In this document: positions 11,153-20,118 of the stretch, piece after piece
Numbering within the stretch: position 1 is the first letter of the stretch
Layout of the letters: each line of letters begins with the position of its first letter
Assembly: GCF_004354365.1 (NCBI RefSeq)
Contig: NZ_SJCY01000002.1
Span: 372,001 to 436,000 of the forward strand
Direction of reading: 5' to 3'
DNA: 64,000 nt
DNA from: Pedobacter changchengzhani
Lineage (GTDB): Bacteria; Bacteroidota; Bacteroidia; Sphingobacteriales; Sphingobacteriaceae
Position numbers and translations under genes: made by a program
Notes under the pieces: generated by a model
Told to the model about the DNA's origin: nothing
Seen by the model: only the letters and a program-made list of their open reading frames with translations
The model's database searches: none

Positions 11153-11160
11153 TAGCTTTG
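11153..11160 (+). promoter_or_regulatory. Putative Bacteroidota -7 element of sdaA
   Basis: TAGCTTTG matches the TAnnTTTG consensus of the primary sigma factor of Bacteroidota and ends 17 nt before the ATG of the serine dehydratase gene. No clear -33 TTG was assigned. Confidence 0.5.
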
Positions 11161-11177
11161 CTTTACTAACTTACATC

Positions 11178-12605
11178 ATGATAAAGGAACAAATCTCCGT
11201 TTTCGATATTTTTAAAATCGGCATTGGCCCATCTAGCTCGCATACGCTCGGGCCGTGGCGGGCAGCGCAGCAATTTACCGCTTCGTTAATTCACCACAAT
11301 TTATTGGCAGATGTGGAAACGGTTAAAATATTATTGTACGGATCTTTAGCCAAAACCGGTAAAGGGCACGGAACGGATGTTGCCATTTTATTAGGCTTAA
11401 CTGGTGCAGATCCGGTAACTTTTGATGTTGATGCAGTGACTTCAACTTTCGAATCTATCAAAAGCGATAAAAATTTGAGTTTAGCTGGTGAGGTAAATAT
11501 CAACTTTCATTATGATACTGACTTACTTTTCTTATTTGCCGAAAGTCTGCCATTCCACCCTAATGCGGTTACTTTTCAGGCATTTTTAAAAACTGGTAAA
11601 GCTTTTTCAGAAACCTATTACTCTATCGGCGGAGGTTTTGTGGTTAAAGAAGGCGAAGATAGCAGCCAAAAACCACAGGTAGATTTACCTTTCCCAATGG
11701 AAAAAGCAAAAGATCTTTTACATTGGTGTTTATCTACAGGATTAAAAGTTAGTGACATTGTATTAGAGAATGAGCTAGCCTGGCGAACCGAAGCGGAAAC
11801 TAAAGCTGGCATTTTACAGCATTTTGCTGTAATGCGCGACTGTACCTATCGCGGTTGCCACACTACTGGTATTTTACCTGGCGGATTAGATGTTGCCCGA
11901 AGAGCATATTTATTGAATAAACGATTAATCGGCAAAGCAGAATATCATGATTATAACTCATGGATAGTAGCCATTAAAAATGGCGGAAATGGGTTTAATT
12001 ATATTTTAGATTGGGTAAGTTGTTTCGCACTTGCGGTTAATGAAGAAAATGCATCGTTTGGGCGGGTTGTTACAGCACCAACCAACGGCGCAGCTGGCGT
12101 AATACCTGCTGTTTTGCAATATTTTATGGCTTTTTGTGATGGATATACTGAAGATAAAATTATTCAATTTATCGCTTGTGCATCCGAAATTGGCAGCATA
12201 TTTAAAAAAGGCGCTACCATTTCTGCTGCTATGGGCGGTTGTCAAGCAGAAATTGGTGTTTCTTCGGCAATGGCCGCTGCAGCTTTAACAGAATGTTTAG
12301 GTGGCTCGCAACGGCAAGTGCTAATGGCCGCCGAAATTGCAATGGAACATCATCTTGGCTTAACCTGCGATCCGATTGGTGGCTTGGTACAAATTCCATG
12401 TATCGAAAGAAATACAATGGGCGCCATAAAAGCAATTACCGCAAGTCAGCTCGCTTTGCAAAGTAATCCTGATAAGGCAAAAGTAAGTTTAGATGCGGTG
12501 GTAAATACCATGTGGGAAACCGCGCTAGATATGAATGTAAAATACAAAGAAACATCCGATGGTGGTTTAGCCACCAATATCCCAATAAGTTTACCCGAAT
12601 GTTAA
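11178..12605 (+). CDS. sdaA: L-serine ammonia-lyase (L-serine dehydratase), single-chain iron-sulfur type
   Basis: Converts L-serine to pyruvate and ammonia in the cytoplasm with a labile [4Fe-4S] cluster. At 475 aa it is the fused single-chain form in which beta and alpha domains are one protein. Seen: N-terminal [36 protein letters not shown] at the domain junction, [13 protein letters not shown], and the cluster cysteines C355 ([17 protein letters not shown]), C397 and C408 in the C-x10-C arrangement [19 protein letters not shown]. That spacing matches the characterised bacterial enzymes. It is monocistronic, with its own TAGCTTTG promoter element and about 140 bp before the peroxiredoxin gene. 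Identification is firm. Confidence 0.96.
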   Translation: MIKEQISVFDIFKIGIGPSSSHTLGPWRAAQQFTASLIHHNLLADVETVKILLYGSLAKTGKGHGTDVAILLGLTGADPVTFDVDAVTSTFESIKSDKNLSLAGEVNINFHYDTDLLFLFAESLPFHPNAVTFQAFLKTGKAFSETYYSIGGGFVVKEGEDSSQKPQVDLPFPMEKAKDLLHWCLSTGLKVSDIVLENELAWRTEAETKAGILQHFAVMRDCTYRGCHTTGILPGGLDVARRAYLLNKRLIGKAEYHDYNSWIVAIKNGGNGFNYILDWVSCFALAVNEENASFGRVVTAPTNGAAGVIPAVLQYFMAFCDGYTEDKIIQFIACASEIGSIFKKGATISAAMGGCQAEIGVSSAMAAAALTECLGGSQRQVLMAAEIAMEHHLGLTCDPIGGLVQIPCIERNTMGAIKAITASQLALQSNPDKAKVSLDAVVNTMWETALDMNVKYKETSDGGLATNIPISLPEC

Positions 12606-12718
12606 TACCGCTTAACGTATCTATATAATAACTTATTTATATAAATTTTGTCTATACCTTTATCAAGGTAATGAATTAAAATTTAACATTGATATGTGAT
12701 TCGAAAATTTCTATGCCG

Positions 12719-12727
12719 TATCTTTGC
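12719..12727 (+). promoter_or_regulatory. Putative promoter -7 element of the peroxiredoxin operon
   Basis: TATCTTTGC fits TAnnTTTG and is followed by CACC, the usual downstream context in this phylum. It ends 18 nt before the ATG at 12746. Its position also argues against the longer reading of the peroxiredoxin gene from 12689. Confidence 0.6.
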
Positions 12728-12745
12728 ACCATAAAAAAAACAATT

Positions 12746-13378
12746 ATGGCAATCGTAGGAAAAAAATTCCCAAGTGTTAGTATTGATGCAATGTCTGACA
12801 TGGGAGATGATTTAAAGATCAATATATTTGAAGAAGCAGTAAACAAAAAAAGCAAAGTGTTATTGTTTTGGTATCCAAAAGATTTCACTTTTGTTTGTCC
12901 AACCGAGTTACACGCTTTCCAAGAGGCTTTACCCGAATTTGAAAAAAGAAATACCATTGTAATTGGCGCATCATGCGATACAAATGAAGTTCATTTTGCA
13001 TGGTTAAATACACCAAAAGATAATGGCGGTATTGAAGGTGTTACTTATCCAATTTTGGCAGATACGCACAGACAATTATCAGGCATTTTAGATATTTTAG
13101 ATCAAGAAGTAAATTATGACGAAGAGGGTAACGAAACTTTCTCAGGGTCAAATGTAGCTTTTAGAGCAACTTTTTTAATTGATGAAACTGGAAAAGTATT
13201 TCACGAAAGTGTAAATGATATGCCACTTGGCAGAAATGTTAAAGAATATTTGCGCTTAATTGATGCATATACTCACGTACAACAACATGGCGAAGTTTGT
13301 CCTGCAAATTGGGAAGAAGGAAAAGAAGCAATGAGCGCAAACAGAGATGGTGTTGCTGAATATTTAACAGCTCACTAA
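12746..13378 (+). CDS. Typical 2-Cys peroxiredoxin (AhpC/Prx1 type)
   Basis: Thiol peroxidase that reduces hydrogen peroxide and organic peroxides, 210 aa. The start is the ATG at 12746 (MAIVGKKFPS); 19 extra upstream codons would run through the promoter. Seen: peroxidatic Cys51 in DFTFVCPTE, ASCDTNEVHFAWL, the GSNVAFRATFLID strand, and resolving Cys185 in HGEVCPANW, so both cysteines of the typical 2-Cys mechanism are present. It is followed by a thioredoxin-fold gene 15 nt downstream and a small DUF6952 gene, which suggests the thioredoxin-like protein is its reductant. Certain as to family; the physiological reductant is inferred. Confidence 0.96.
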   Translation: MAIVGKKFPSVSIDAMSDMGDDLKINIFEEAVNKKSKVLLFWYPKDFTFVCPTELHAFQEALPEFEKRNTIVIGASCDTNEVHFAWLNTPKDNGGIEGVTYPILADTHRQLSGILDILDQEVNYDEEGNETFSGSNVAFRATFLIDETGKVFHESVNDMPLGRNVKEYLRLIDAYTHVQQHGEVCPANWEEGKEAMSANRDGVAEYLTAH

Positions 13379-13393
13379 TTTAAATTCAATAAT

Positions 13394-13702
13394 ATGTTTT
13401 TAGAATTAACAGAAGATAATCTTCAACAATATTTAAACGATAACCCAAAGGTTATGGTTCAATATGCAGCTTCGTGGTGTGGCAATTGCCGAATTATGAA
13501 GCCGAAGTTTAAAAAATTAGCATCAGAAAATGATGGTGTAGCTTTCTTAATTGTTGATGCCGAGAAATTTCCAAATTCACGCAAATTTGCGAACGTTGAT
13601 AATTTACCAACTTTTGCAGCTTTTGAAGATGGTAAATTGGTAGATCAGGTGCAAACCAACAAGCCCGATGGTTTATTCGAACTTTTTAACAAAATAAAAT
13701 AA
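13394..13702 (+). CDS. Thioredoxin-family protein (CGNC active site)
   Basis: Small cytoplasmic thioredoxin-fold protein of 102 aa with no signal peptide. Redox motif W-C29-G-N-C32 replaces the WCGPC of classical thioredoxin; the usual cis-Pro region (NLPTFAAFEDGK) is present. It sits between the peroxiredoxin and DUF6952 genes, and its stop overlaps the next start (TAATG), so the three are one operon. The likely job is to recycle the peroxiredoxin disulfide or pass electrons from thioredoxin reductase; this is inferred from context. The Asn in the active site should shift its redox potential compared with CGPC. Confidence 0.92.
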   Translation: MFLELTEDNLQQYLNDNPKVMVQYAASWCGNCRIMKPKFKKLASENDGVAFLIVDAEKFPNSRKFANVDNLPTFAAFEDGKLVDQVQTNKPDGLFELFNKIK

Positions 13703-13950
13703 TGAAAATTCCAGTAATAAAACAGTTGTTTCAAACCAATTCTCCAGAAAAACTAGAAGCTACATTGGAGGTTTTAGAAGCATTCTGCGAGTTTAGAGGT
13801 GTTAGCGAAACTGAAATTGATGTAGCCGGAGAAATGATTACCAATATTTGTGGCGCTTTAGAAGTACATCAAATGGTAGCAGATGGTGCAGTGGAAAAAG
13901 ATGCGCTTAATGCTTTCGGACAAAAAGTTATGGGTTCTATCGATAGATAA
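13702..13950 (+). CDS. DUF6952 family protein, peroxiredoxin-linked
   Basis: Small acidic, mostly helical protein of 82 aa (MKIPVIKQLF..., CEFRGVSETEIDVAGEMITN). I recognise it as the DUF6952 type, repeatedly found behind peroxiredoxin and thioredoxin genes in Bacteroidota; no biochemical function is known to me. The start overlaps the thioredoxin stop by one base, implying translational coupling. It has two cysteines (in EAFCEF and NICGAL) that could take part in thiol chemistry, but they form no known motif. A terminator follows. Confidence 0.8.
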   Translation: MKIPVIKQLFQTNSPEKLEATLEVLEAFCEFRGVSETEIDVAGEMITNICGALEVHQMVADGAVEKDALNAFGQKVMGSIDR

Positions 13951-13987
13951 TTATCCTTCGTATCGGAACAAAATTCTTAAAATTAGA

Positions 13988-14026
13988 AATGCCCCAAATT
14001 GTTTTACTTTTTGGGGCATTGTTTTT
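13988..14026 (+). terminator. Terminator of the peroxiredoxin operon
   Basis: Eleven-base-pair inverted repeat (AATGCCCCAAA / TTTGGGGCATT) followed by G and five T, lying between the convergent DUF6952 and LacI genes. Confidence 0.85.
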
Positions 14027-14042
14027 AAAGCAAGTTTCAATA

Positions 14043-15065
14043 TTATTTGTAAATCCTCCCGGTAGATTCGCGATCAATTACAGTGGGCGTTAAAACCGTA
14101 TGACTAACTTCATCGTATGGATTTCCCTGTTGAATCATTTTAAGAAACATTTTTGCACATTCCTTTCCCATTTCATTTGCATGCTGATCAATAGTAGATA
14201 AGTTTGGCGTAATGTAAGCGGAAAATCCCTCGTTCGAAAAACCTATTACGCCAATTTTAGGTGGCGTTTCGCCAATTTCAATCAGCTTTTTAATTGCACC
14301 CAAGGCGGTAAAATCATCGCCAGCAACAATGGCATCTGGCTTATTTTTTTTACGCATCAATTTACCAACACCAAAGCGCCCATCTTTTATAGATAAGCCA
14401 CCGTAAATGATAAATTCATCTATAATCTCCAAATTATTATCTAATAACGCTTTTTTATATCCCTGCAAACGATCGCTAAAAATTTTGATTTGATGCACTG
14501 TTGTTAACAAAGCTATTTTTTTATACCCTTTATCAATTAAATGTTGTGTGGCAATATATCCAGCCATGAAATCATCTAAAGTAACCGTAGGCACACCAAA
14601 GCTTTTGTTAACACGATCGAAAAGTATTAGTGGTTTATTTTGCTTTACAACCTCTTCAAAATGATTAGTCTCATTCGTTTCTAATGACATTGATGCAATT
14701 ATTCCATCTACTTGAGCTTCTAAAAGTGCTTTAACACCATTTATTTCCTTCGCTAAAGATTCGTTTGATTGATATAAAATGATTCGGTAACCTTTATCTT
14801 TCAACCCATCTTCTAAACTGTTGATCACAGATGCAAAGAAACTTGCCTGAACAGTTGGTACAATTACACCAATAATATTTGTTTTACCTAATTTGAGTGC
14901 AGTTGCGAGTTTATTGGGGGTATAATTTAGTGTTTTTGCTGTTTCTAATACAGCATTTTTTGTGGCTTTGCTAATTGTCGGAAAATCATTTAATGCCCTT
15001 GAAACCGTTGAGACCGTAATGTTGAGTGCTTTCGCAATATCGTAAATGGTCGTCTTTTTTTTCAA
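14043..15065 (-). CDS. LacI-family transcriptional regulator
   Basis: DNA-binding regulator of 340 aa. N-terminal helix-turn-helix and hinge (TIYDIAKALNITVSTVSRAL, then LNYTPNKLATALKLGKT) are followed by a periplasmic-binding-protein-like sensor domain (NIIGVIVPTVQASFFASVIN, DGIIASMS, PDAIVAGDDFTALGAIK, GVIGFSNEGFSAYITPNLST). The SYRALND-type recognition helix is complete, so it should be functional. It lies 73 nt downstream of, and on the same strand as, the NagX-like acyltransferase gene, next to NagB/PIG-L and AnmK, so a sugar or amino-sugar effector is likely. The effector and operator cannot be determined from the sequence. Confidence 0.94.
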   Translation of the reverse strand: MKKKTTIYDIAKALNITVSTVSRALNDFPTISKATKNAVLETAKTLNYTPNKLATALKLGKTNIIGVIVPTVQASFFASVINSLEDGLKDKGYRIILYQSNESLAKEINGVKALLEAQVDGIIASMSLETNETNHFEEVVKQNKPLILFDRVNKSFGVPTVTLDDFMAGYIATQHLIDKGYKKIALLTTVHQIKIFSDRLQGYKKALLDNNLEIIDEFIIYGGLSIKDGRFGVGKLMRKKNKPDAIVAGDDFTALGAIKKLIEIGETPPKIGVIGFSNEGFSAYITPNLSTIDQHANEMGKECAKMFLKMIQQGNPYDEVSHTVLTPTVIDRESTGRIYK

Positions 15066-15138
15066 GGCTATTTAATAATATATTTTAGCAAATATGGTTA
15101 TTCGTGGTAGCGTAAATATATAAAAACTATTTACCACC

Positions 15139-16299
15139 TTATACTTTAATGATGATGTTCTTTTTATACATAAACCAAAGCAATACATAAAAGGCGAGCA
15201 CATAACTGACGGCCCAAACTACTGATGCATTTATGGGTGAAAAGTATGGCACATAAAAGCGTTGATAAAAATGAACAAGCAATCCATCCCTTACGCCTTT
15301 ATTATTGGTAACTTTTATTAAATTAAGTAGCCGAGGAATAAAGCTCGACAGAAAAAACACGGTAATTGCATTTACACCGTAAATTACAAAAGGTGTGGTA
15401 AATTTTTTATATCCCTGCACATCAATTAACCAATAGCATAGCGCAAAAGCAATTGTTGCAAGCCCTCCAGTATATAACACGTAAGAACTTGTCCACAATG
15501 CTTTATTTATGGGGAATTGTAAATCCCATATTAAGCCTGCAATAGCGCATAAAGTACCTATTGCAAATAACCACGTTATTTTCGTAGGCGTATCTATTTC
15601 TTTTCTTCGGATGTAAACACCAACCAAAACACCAAATAAGCAAGTGGCTATTGCGGGCAATGTACTTAATACGCCCTCAGGATCCCAAGTAATAGATAGC
15701 GCCCAAGTATGCGCGGTAGTTAACACACCACGATCAATCCATGCGGCCAGGTTGGTTTCCTTTTCCATATTGGCAAAACCTACGCCCGGTACGGGCACAA
15801 AACACATTAATAACCAGTATAAAATTAGAATACCTACAAAAACGCGTAAAATATTTTTTGTAGAAAGTTTGATAAATAGGAGACTAGAAATGATAAAGAC
15901 AATGCCTATTCGTTGTAAAACACCCATTATCCTAACCGTTTGAAAAGCATTCCAAACCTCAGTTCCATCTACAAAAGCACTCACAATTTTAAAAAATATA
16001 GCTAGGAAAAAGCCTAATAAATAAAGGACTAAACCTCTTTTAATGGCTTTTAAGATAATCTTTTTGTGTAAAGATGGATCGCTTTTGCCAGTGCCCATAG
16101 CAAAGGCAATAGAAACGCCGACAATCCATAAAAAAAATGGAAAAATTAAATCAGTTGGCGTACAACCATTCCAGTCCGAATGTTCTAATGGGCCATAAAT
16201 ATGTCCCCAATTACCAGGATTGTTAACCAAAATCATCGCTGCAACCGTTAAACCTCTAAAAAAATCGAGCGATAATAGGCGTTGTTTAGTGGTTTGCAT
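15139..16299 (-). CDS. NagX-like multi-pass acyltransferase (DUF5009 / heparan-alpha-glucosaminide N-acetyltransferase-like)
   Basis: Inner-membrane protein of 386 aa with about ten hydrophobic helices. The start MQTTKQRLLSLDFFRGLTVAAMILVNNPGNWG and GCTPTDLIFPFFLWIVGVSIAFAMG is the conserved front of the NagX / YeiB-related acyltransferase group, related to the eukaryotic enzyme that acetylates terminal glucosamine of heparan. Family relatives sit in N-acetylglucosamine or chitin utilisation loci, and here the neighbours are a LacI regulator, a glucosamine-6-phosphate deaminase fusion and AnmK. Modification or uptake of amino sugars at the membrane is therefore the best guess; the substrate is not established. 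Confidence 0.88.
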   Translation of the reverse strand: MQTTKQRLLSLDFFRGLTVAAMILVNNPGNWGHIYGPLEHSDWNGCTPTDLIFPFFLWIVGVSIAFAMGTGKSDPSLHKKIILKAIKRGLVLYLLGFFLAIFFKIVSAFVDGTEVWNAFQTVRIMGVLQRIGIVFIISSLLFIKLSTKNILRVFVGILILYWLLMCFVPVPGVGFANMEKETNLAAWIDRGVLTTAHTWALSITWDPEGVLSTLPAIATCLFGVLVGVYIRRKEIDTPTKITWLFAIGTLCAIAGLIWDLQFPINKALWTSSYVLYTGGLATIAFALCYWLIDVQGYKKFTTPFVIYGVNAITVFFLSSFIPRLLNLIKVTNNKGVRDGLLVHFYQRFYVPYFSPINASVVWAVSYVLAFYVLLWFMYKKNIIIKV

Positions 16300-16490
16300 A
16301 GTTATAGCAGATTTGGTTTTGTATATTCTAATTTAAAACATTGTTTTTGCAAATGGAAATAAATAATGGATTGAAGTAATTAAGGCTAATTATATTATTA
16401 TCCCTGAGTCCTATTTACGTTCGGAGTGGAACAGCAATCGACTTGCTATGATTAAAATTGAGCGTTTAATTTGTTATAAAAATTTCAACT

Positions 16491-16717
16491 GAGGCTGTCT
16501 CAAAACAACAAATTGAGAAACTATAAGAGAATTAAATTTGGTGTTATCGTCATGCTCACCTTGTTCCGATAGCTATCGGAAGGACATCCTAATGCTTTAG
16601 GAGGATGCTGTTTCGTAGCCTTTCCATAGCATTACGATTCCCGTTTTCACGGGAATGACGGTTTCGCGAAATATTATTCTTTGAATGAGACCCCAAAATT
16701 GATTATGAGACAGCCTC
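16491..16717. mobile_element. MITE-like intergenic element with terminal inverted repeats
   Basis: The 11-bp ends GAGGCTGTCTC (16491-16501) and GAGACAGCCTC (16707-16717) are perfect inverted repeats bounding 227 bp with no open reading frame. Inside lies a second inverted pair CGTCAT (16549) / ATGACG (16655) enclosing three small palindromes (CCGATAGCTATCGG, CCTAATGCTTTAGG, ATTCCCG-N6-CGGGAAT). The remainder of the 516-bp gap between nagX and nagB (16300-16490 and 16718-16764) shows nothing else recognisable. No transposase is present; copies elsewhere in the genome would be needed to prove mobility. Confidence 0.55.
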
Positions 16718-16764
16718 TGGGGGTGGCTCAAAAATTGTAGCCTAAGATTTTAAAATTTAAGACA

Positions 16765-16794
16765 CAAAAAAGCCGTAGCGATTTGCTACGGCTT
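16765..16794 (-). terminator. Terminator of the NagB/PIG-L gene
   Basis: Ten-base-pair stem AAGCCGTAGC / GCTACGGCTT with a 5-nt loop; on the minus strand it is followed by a T-run, 22 nt after the stop of the deaminase gene. Confidence 0.88.
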
Positions 16795-16815
16795 AAACCT
16801 TATGTTTTTTAAAAC

Positions 16816-18741
16816 TTAATCTTCAAATTTATAGCGAACAAAAGCTTCCATCGCTTCGTATTCTGCTAAGCCCAAATCGTCATACGCCTTTGCCGTATCG
16901 CGATTTCTGTCTTCAGCACGTTGCCAAAATTCTCTAGCATCATCTCCAGGAAAAACCGCTCTATCTTTTTGGCTTTGGTGTTTAAAAATAGCATATTTCT
17001 TTCTTTCCAATTCTTTCGGACTAATGGGAACTGCCATTTCAATTTCATAGGTTTCAAATTCATGCCAAGCGCCACGATACATCCAAAGCCAGCAATCTTT
17101 CGCCCAACTTTCTGTTTGGCGCAAACGTTTTAAAGCCGCTAAAATAATATTGAAACAAACCAAGTGGGTTCCATGTGGATCTTCAAAATCTCCAGCTGCA
17201 AAAACCTGTTCTGGCTTCACTTTTTTCAATAACTCCATTGTTAATTCAATATCTAAATCCGTAACCGGATTTTTTTGATTTTTACCACTTTCATAAAAAG
17301 GCAACGCTTGAAAATGGATATGATCATCTTCTAAACCGCAATAACGAGCACCTGCTATGGCTTCACCTTTTCTAATTAAACCTTTTACCGCTTGAATTTC
17401 TGGAGTATCTACTTGATTTGGTTTTTTCTGCTCCATAAACAACCTCATGTTATCGTACATATCTCTCAAATGAGTATTATCAAATCCCATTTGCGCTGTA
17501 AAGTCGACGTTAAATTCTACGAAACGCAATGCATCATCATCCCAAACGGCAGTATTTCCTGATGTTTGGTAAGCTACATGCACATCATGTTTTTGATCCA
17601 CTAACCGAATAAATGTGCCTCCCATTGATATTACATCATCATCAGGATGAGGAGAAAATATAACGATGCGTTTTTTCGCAGGTTCCGCACGCTCAGGTCT
17701 TTGAGAATCATCAGCATTTGGTTTTCCGCCTGGCCAACCCGTTATGGTGTGCTGTAATTTATTAAAAATATGAATGTTGATGTTGTAAACTGGCCCTTTT
17801 TCGATAGCCAATTGCGCCATACCGTTATTGTTGTAATCGTCTTCTGTCAATTTTAAGATTGGTTTTTTTAAGGCTGTAGCCAACCAAATAACTGCTTTTC
17901 GAATTAATTTATCAGTCCAAATACAATCTTTAACCAACCAAGGCGTATTAAAGCGAGTTAAATCTGATGCTGCTGGTGCATCTAATATAAACTCTACATT
18001 TTCAGAAAGTTGCAAATACGTTGCAGGCACTTCGCCAGATATTTCTCCTTCTACTGCTTTTTTAATTATGGAAGCCTTTTTACGGTTCCACGCCATTAAA
18101 ATAATTTCTCTTGCTTTGAAAATTGTACCAATTCCCATCGTAATGGCTTTTGTTGGTACAAAACTTTTGCCACCAAAATCTCTTGCAGCATCTCTCCTTG
18201 TTAAATCATCCAAAGTAACCAAGCGAGTACCCGAGTTTGGCGCCGAACCTGGCTCGTTAAAACCGATGTGACCAGTTCGTCCTATCCCTAAAATCTGAAT
18301 ATCAAGTCCGCCAAAATCGCTAATCTTTTTCTCGTAAGCCAAGCAGAATGCCGGAATTTCTTCAAGCTTTATCGTGCCATCAGGAACATGAACATTGTTC
18401 TTATCAATATCAATATGGTCAAATAAATGCTCATTCATAAACCTTACGTAACTTTGCACTGCGTTTGGTTGCATTGGATAGTATTCATCCAAATTAAAAG
18501 TCACTACGTTTTTGAAACTTAAACCATCTTCCTTATGCATGCGGATAAGTTCTGCATAAACGCCAATTGGAGTAGCACCAGTTGCCAAACCAAGCACTGC
18601 AGTTGCATTTATCGCTTGTTTTTTCTTAATTAAGTTTGCAATTCTTTGCGCTACATTTATAGAAGCAGTTTGTGGATTTTCGAAAACGCTTACAGGGAGT
18701 TTCTCAAAGCGGGTTTCCTCCAGTAGATTTAATCTTGCCAT
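16816..18741 (-). CDS. nagB: Glucosamine-6-phosphate deaminase fused to a PIG-L (LmbE-like) domain
   Basis: Two-domain cytoplasmic protein of 641 aa. Residues about 1-300 are NagB: LATGATPIGVYAEL, VTFNLDEYYPM, GIGRTGHIGFNEPGS and the SGT..T phosphate region, catalysing glucosamine-6-P to fructose-6-P plus ammonia. From about residue 355 a PIG-L/LmbE deacetylase fold follows, with the zinc motif PHPDDD (His near 365) and DPHGTH, both needed for metal binding. Ordinary NagB is about 260-270 aa, so the tail is a true extension; this architecture is known in Bacteroidota. If the tail deacetylates N-acetylglucosamine derivatives, one chain could do two successive steps, but that is inference. It is divergent from anmK across a 127-bp shared promoter region and ends at its own terminator. 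Confidence 0.93.
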   Translation of the reverse strand: MARLNLLEETRFEKLPVSVFENPQTASINVAQRIANLIKKKQAINATAVLGLATGATPIGVYAELIRMHKEDGLSFKNVVTFNLDEYYPMQPNAVQSYVRFMNEHLFDHIDIDKNNVHVPDGTIKLEEIPAFCLAYEKKISDFGGLDIQILGIGRTGHIGFNEPGSAPNSGTRLVTLDDLTRRDAARDFGGKSFVPTKAITMGIGTIFKAREIILMAWNRKKASIIKKAVEGEISGEVPATYLQLSENVEFILDAPAASDLTRFNTPWLVKDCIWTDKLIRKAVIWLATALKKPILKLTEDDYNNNGMAQLAIEKGPVYNINIHIFNKLQHTITGWPGGKPNADDSQRPERAEPAKKRIVIFSPHPDDDVISMGGTFIRLVDQKHDVHVAYQTSGNTAVWDDDALRFVEFNVDFTAQMGFDNTHLRDMYDNMRLFMEQKKPNQVDTPEIQAVKGLIRKGEAIAGARYCGLEDDHIHFQALPFYESGKNQKNPVTDLDIELTMELLKKVKPEQVFAAGDFEDPHGTHLVCFNIILAALKRLRQTESWAKDCWLWMYRGAWHEFETYEIEMAVPISPKELERKKYAIFKHQSQKDRAVFPGDDAREFWQRAEDRNRDTAKAYDDLGLAEYEAMEAFVRYKFED

Positions 18742-18868
18742 TTTTTTCTTTATGGTTTGTAGTGTACGGAGCAGTAAAGATAGAGAATGTAATGATATTT
18801 TAGCGAATGTTGATTACATTTAGCGCGGTTTTTAATTAAAAAATTAACATTTTGATAGAGAATTAGAT

Positions 18869-20065
18869 ATGAATAGTCAAATTCAGAAACTATATAACAT
18901 TGGTTTAAAACCTCAACGCTTAATCGTCGGCCTAATGTCTGGCACATCAATGGATGGTTTAGATATTGCACTTTGTGAGGTAAAGGGTAGCGGAAAGAAT
19001 TGTGCAGTAAAGGTGTTAAAGTTCACAACTGCCCCTTATTCAGATGATTTCCGCTTTAAAATAAAAGCCATTTTTGCTAAAAAAGATGCCGACTTACAAT
19101 TGGTTTGTTTAATGAATGAGGAAGTTGCATTTGTGCATGCCGTGTTAATTAATGAAACCTTAAAAAGTTGGGAAATTAATAATGATGATGTAGATTTAAT
19201 TGCTAGCCACGGACAAACAATTTTTCATGCACCAAAATCTTTACACGAATTAACTGACTACCCAAATGGTACACTCCAAATTGGAGATGGCGACCACATC
19301 GCAGTAAAAACTGGCATAATTACTATTTGCGATTTTAGGCAAAAGCATATAGCGGCCGGTGGAGAAGGCGCACCATTGGCCGTATATGGTGACTATTTAA
19401 TTTTCTCAAAAGAAAATGAAGATAGAATAATGTTAAACATTGGCGGGATTGCAAACTTTACCTATTTACCAAGAACCTTAAATGCAAATGAGGTTTTCTC
19501 TACAGATGTTGGCCCAGGGAATACCTTGATGGATCAAGTTATGCAGAAGCATTATCAAAAATTTTATGATAAAGATGCAGAAATTGCGCTACAAGGAAAG
19601 TTAAACGATGATTTACTTAAAGCTTTATTAAACTGTGATTTTTTTGACCTTGGTTTTCCTAAAACAACTGGGCCCGAATTATTTAATTTGCCTTACTTAG
19701 AAAAAGCTCAAAAACAATCAGCTACACAAAATATTACTAACGAAGACGTTATGAATACCTTATGCCACTTTTCGGCTATAGTAATCGCAAAATCTATTGA
19801 GAAATGCTTTCCTGAAAATGCTAATACCCACATATATATGAGTGGAGGTGGCATGCACAACCCACTGTTAGTTTCGCTATTAAAAGATAAATTGCCATTC
19901 GCAAGCTTTTACACCACTGCAGATTTAGGCATTAGCCCAGATGCAAAAGAAGCCGTACTCTTTGCAATTTTGGCAAATGAAACGGTAGCTAGCAGCGATA
20001 ATTATTTTGGAAATCGGGAAGATGTTCCTTCTGTTTGCATGGGGAAAATTTGCTTGCCGGAGTAG
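18869..20065 (+). CDS. anmK: Anhydro-N-acetylmuramic acid kinase
   Basis: Phosphorylates 1,6-anhydro-MurNAc with ring opening to MurNAc-6-P, a step of peptidoglycan recycling. At 398 aa it is close to the family length (about 370-390). Seen: phosphate-1 motif GLMSGTSMDGLDIALCE near residue 22, SHGQTIFH, GDGDHIAVKTGIITICDFR, MLNIGGIANFTYLP, DVGPGNTLMDQ and YMSGGGMHNPLL. The start at 18869 gives about 17 extra residues before the conserved core; no better ATG lies between. Divergent to the nagB fusion, which fits a shared amino-sugar role. Confidence 0.96.
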   Translation: MNSQIQKLYNIGLKPQRLIVGLMSGTSMDGLDIALCEVKGSGKNCAVKVLKFTTAPYSDDFRFKIKAIFAKKDADLQLVCLMNEEVAFVHAVLINETLKSWEINNDDVDLIASHGQTIFHAPKSLHELTDYPNGTLQIGDGDHIAVKTGIITICDFRQKHIAAGGEGAPLAVYGDYLIFSKENEDRIMLNIGGIANFTYLPRTLNANEVFSTDVGPGNTLMDQVMQKHYQKFYDKDAEIALQGKLNDDLLKALLNCDFFDLGFPKTTGPELFNLPYLEKAQKQSATQNITNEDVMNTLCHFSAIVIAKSIEKCFPENANTHIYMSGGGMHNPLLVSLLKDKLPFASFYTTADLGISPDAKEAVLFAILANETVASSDNYFGNREDVPSVCMGKICLPE

Positions 20066-20118
20066 GCTTTTAATTAAAGTAAATTCTTTTTTAATGAAAT
20101 TATTTAGCAATGAGAAAC

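Noticed and set aside
12689..12745. Longer N-terminus for the peroxiredoxin
   Set aside because: It would include the TATCTTTGC promoter element; the family begins at MAIVGKKFP.
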